From Thiotrichaceae bacterium (lineage in GTDB: Bacteria > Pseudomonadota > Gammaproteobacteria > Thiotrichales > Thiotrichaceae): a stretch of DNA of 64,000 nucleotides. The translations under genes and the position numbers were made by a program. The notes under the pieces were generated by a model. That model did no database searches. It was not told the DNA's origin and was given only the letters and a program-made list of their open reading frames with translations. This document shows, in pieces, positions 63,966 through 64,000 of this stretch (position 1 is its first letter; each line of letters opens with the position of its first letter). The stretch lies in contig JAGLEV010000051.1 in assembly GCA_023144895.1 (NCBI GenBank), forward strand, positions 1 through 64,000, written 5' to 3'.

Positions 63966-64000
63966 TGCTCCAAAAAAGAGCCATTCCTTTTCTATAAGGA

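Noticed and set aside
1-64000. CRISPR arrays, rRNA operons, tRNA genes, prophage
   Set aside because: No regularly spaced direct repeats, no tRNA-type T-loop blocks in the gaps, and no structural phage genes were seen.

Overview
The window is about 64 kb of an AT-rich (roughly 40% GC by eye) gammaproteobacterial chromosome. The gammaproteobacterial assignment rests on gene orders: tsaE-amidase, trmJ/suhB divergence, hisBHAF-hisE-tatABC, PP0621-pilS-pilR, glyQ-glyS, and ccoNOQP-GHIS. A sulfur-oxidising Thiotrichales-like relative fits the complete cbb3 oxidase locus and a secreted Met/Gly-rich repeat protein that resembles sulfur-globule envelope proteins, but that lineage guess is inference. 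There is no rRNA, tRNA, CRISPR array, intact insertion sequence or prophage that I can see.

Layout. 1-1000: accessory debris, with the 3' end of a COG4190-type antitoxin/regulator, a PIN-toxin fragment and an IS110-type transposase tail. 1003-2673: glnS, followed by an inverted cluster of four DnaA-box-like sites. 3110-8660: a minus-strand lipoprotein-like gene and a tightly packed four-gene operon (secreted S1C protease, FHA-membrane protein, short-chain dehydrogenase, B12-type radical SAM enzyme). 8795-12059: queG, diverging from tsaE and a LysM-carrying cell-wall amidase. 12241-18605: a DUF234-type ATPase, then a small polysaccharide cluster (UDP-GlcNAc dehydrogenase, C4-epimerase, glycosyltransferase, O-antigen ligase/polymerase). 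18911-19813: a very basic secreted protein. 19875-21426: the periplasmic methionine sulfoxide reductase msrPQ. 21525-23733: a DoxX / DUF692 (MNIO) / DUF2063 cluster of the HvfBCX/Buf type with no visible precursor peptide. 23916-31708: mixed housekeeping genes (VOC protein, a broken toxin-antitoxin pair, trmJ, suhB, thioredoxin-like protein, ankyrin protein, fructosamine-kinase-like protein, ispH). 31723-37708: glyS-glyQ and tldD-pmbA. 38191-46712: the cbb3 oxidase structural and assembly genes. 46713-48003: a 1.3-kb stretch without a recognisable gene. 48004-48894: a LysR regulator. 49130-54345: tatABC plus hisBHAFE. 54419-59014: rnd, pilR, pilS and PP0621. 59195-64000: a phosphodiesterase, a FUN14 protein, the sulfur-globule-like repeat protein, ilvA, a SPOR lipoprotein and a small curlin-like secreted protein.

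How the parts connect. TatABC could export MsrP, whose twin-arginine signal is encoded in the same window; MsrQ supplies its electrons. CcoG/H/I/S mature the CcoNOQP oxidase. The dehydrogenase/epimerase pair would make UDP-GalNAcA for a surface glycan. The least explained items are the precursor-less MNIO cluster, the protease-FHA-SDR-radical SAM operon with its unusual C-x4-C-x2-C cluster motif, the Met/Gly repeat protein, and the curlin-like peptide with a Cys-Asp-Cys tail. Gene starts were moved from the longest reading frame where a better start codon, ribosome-binding site or family length argued for it.
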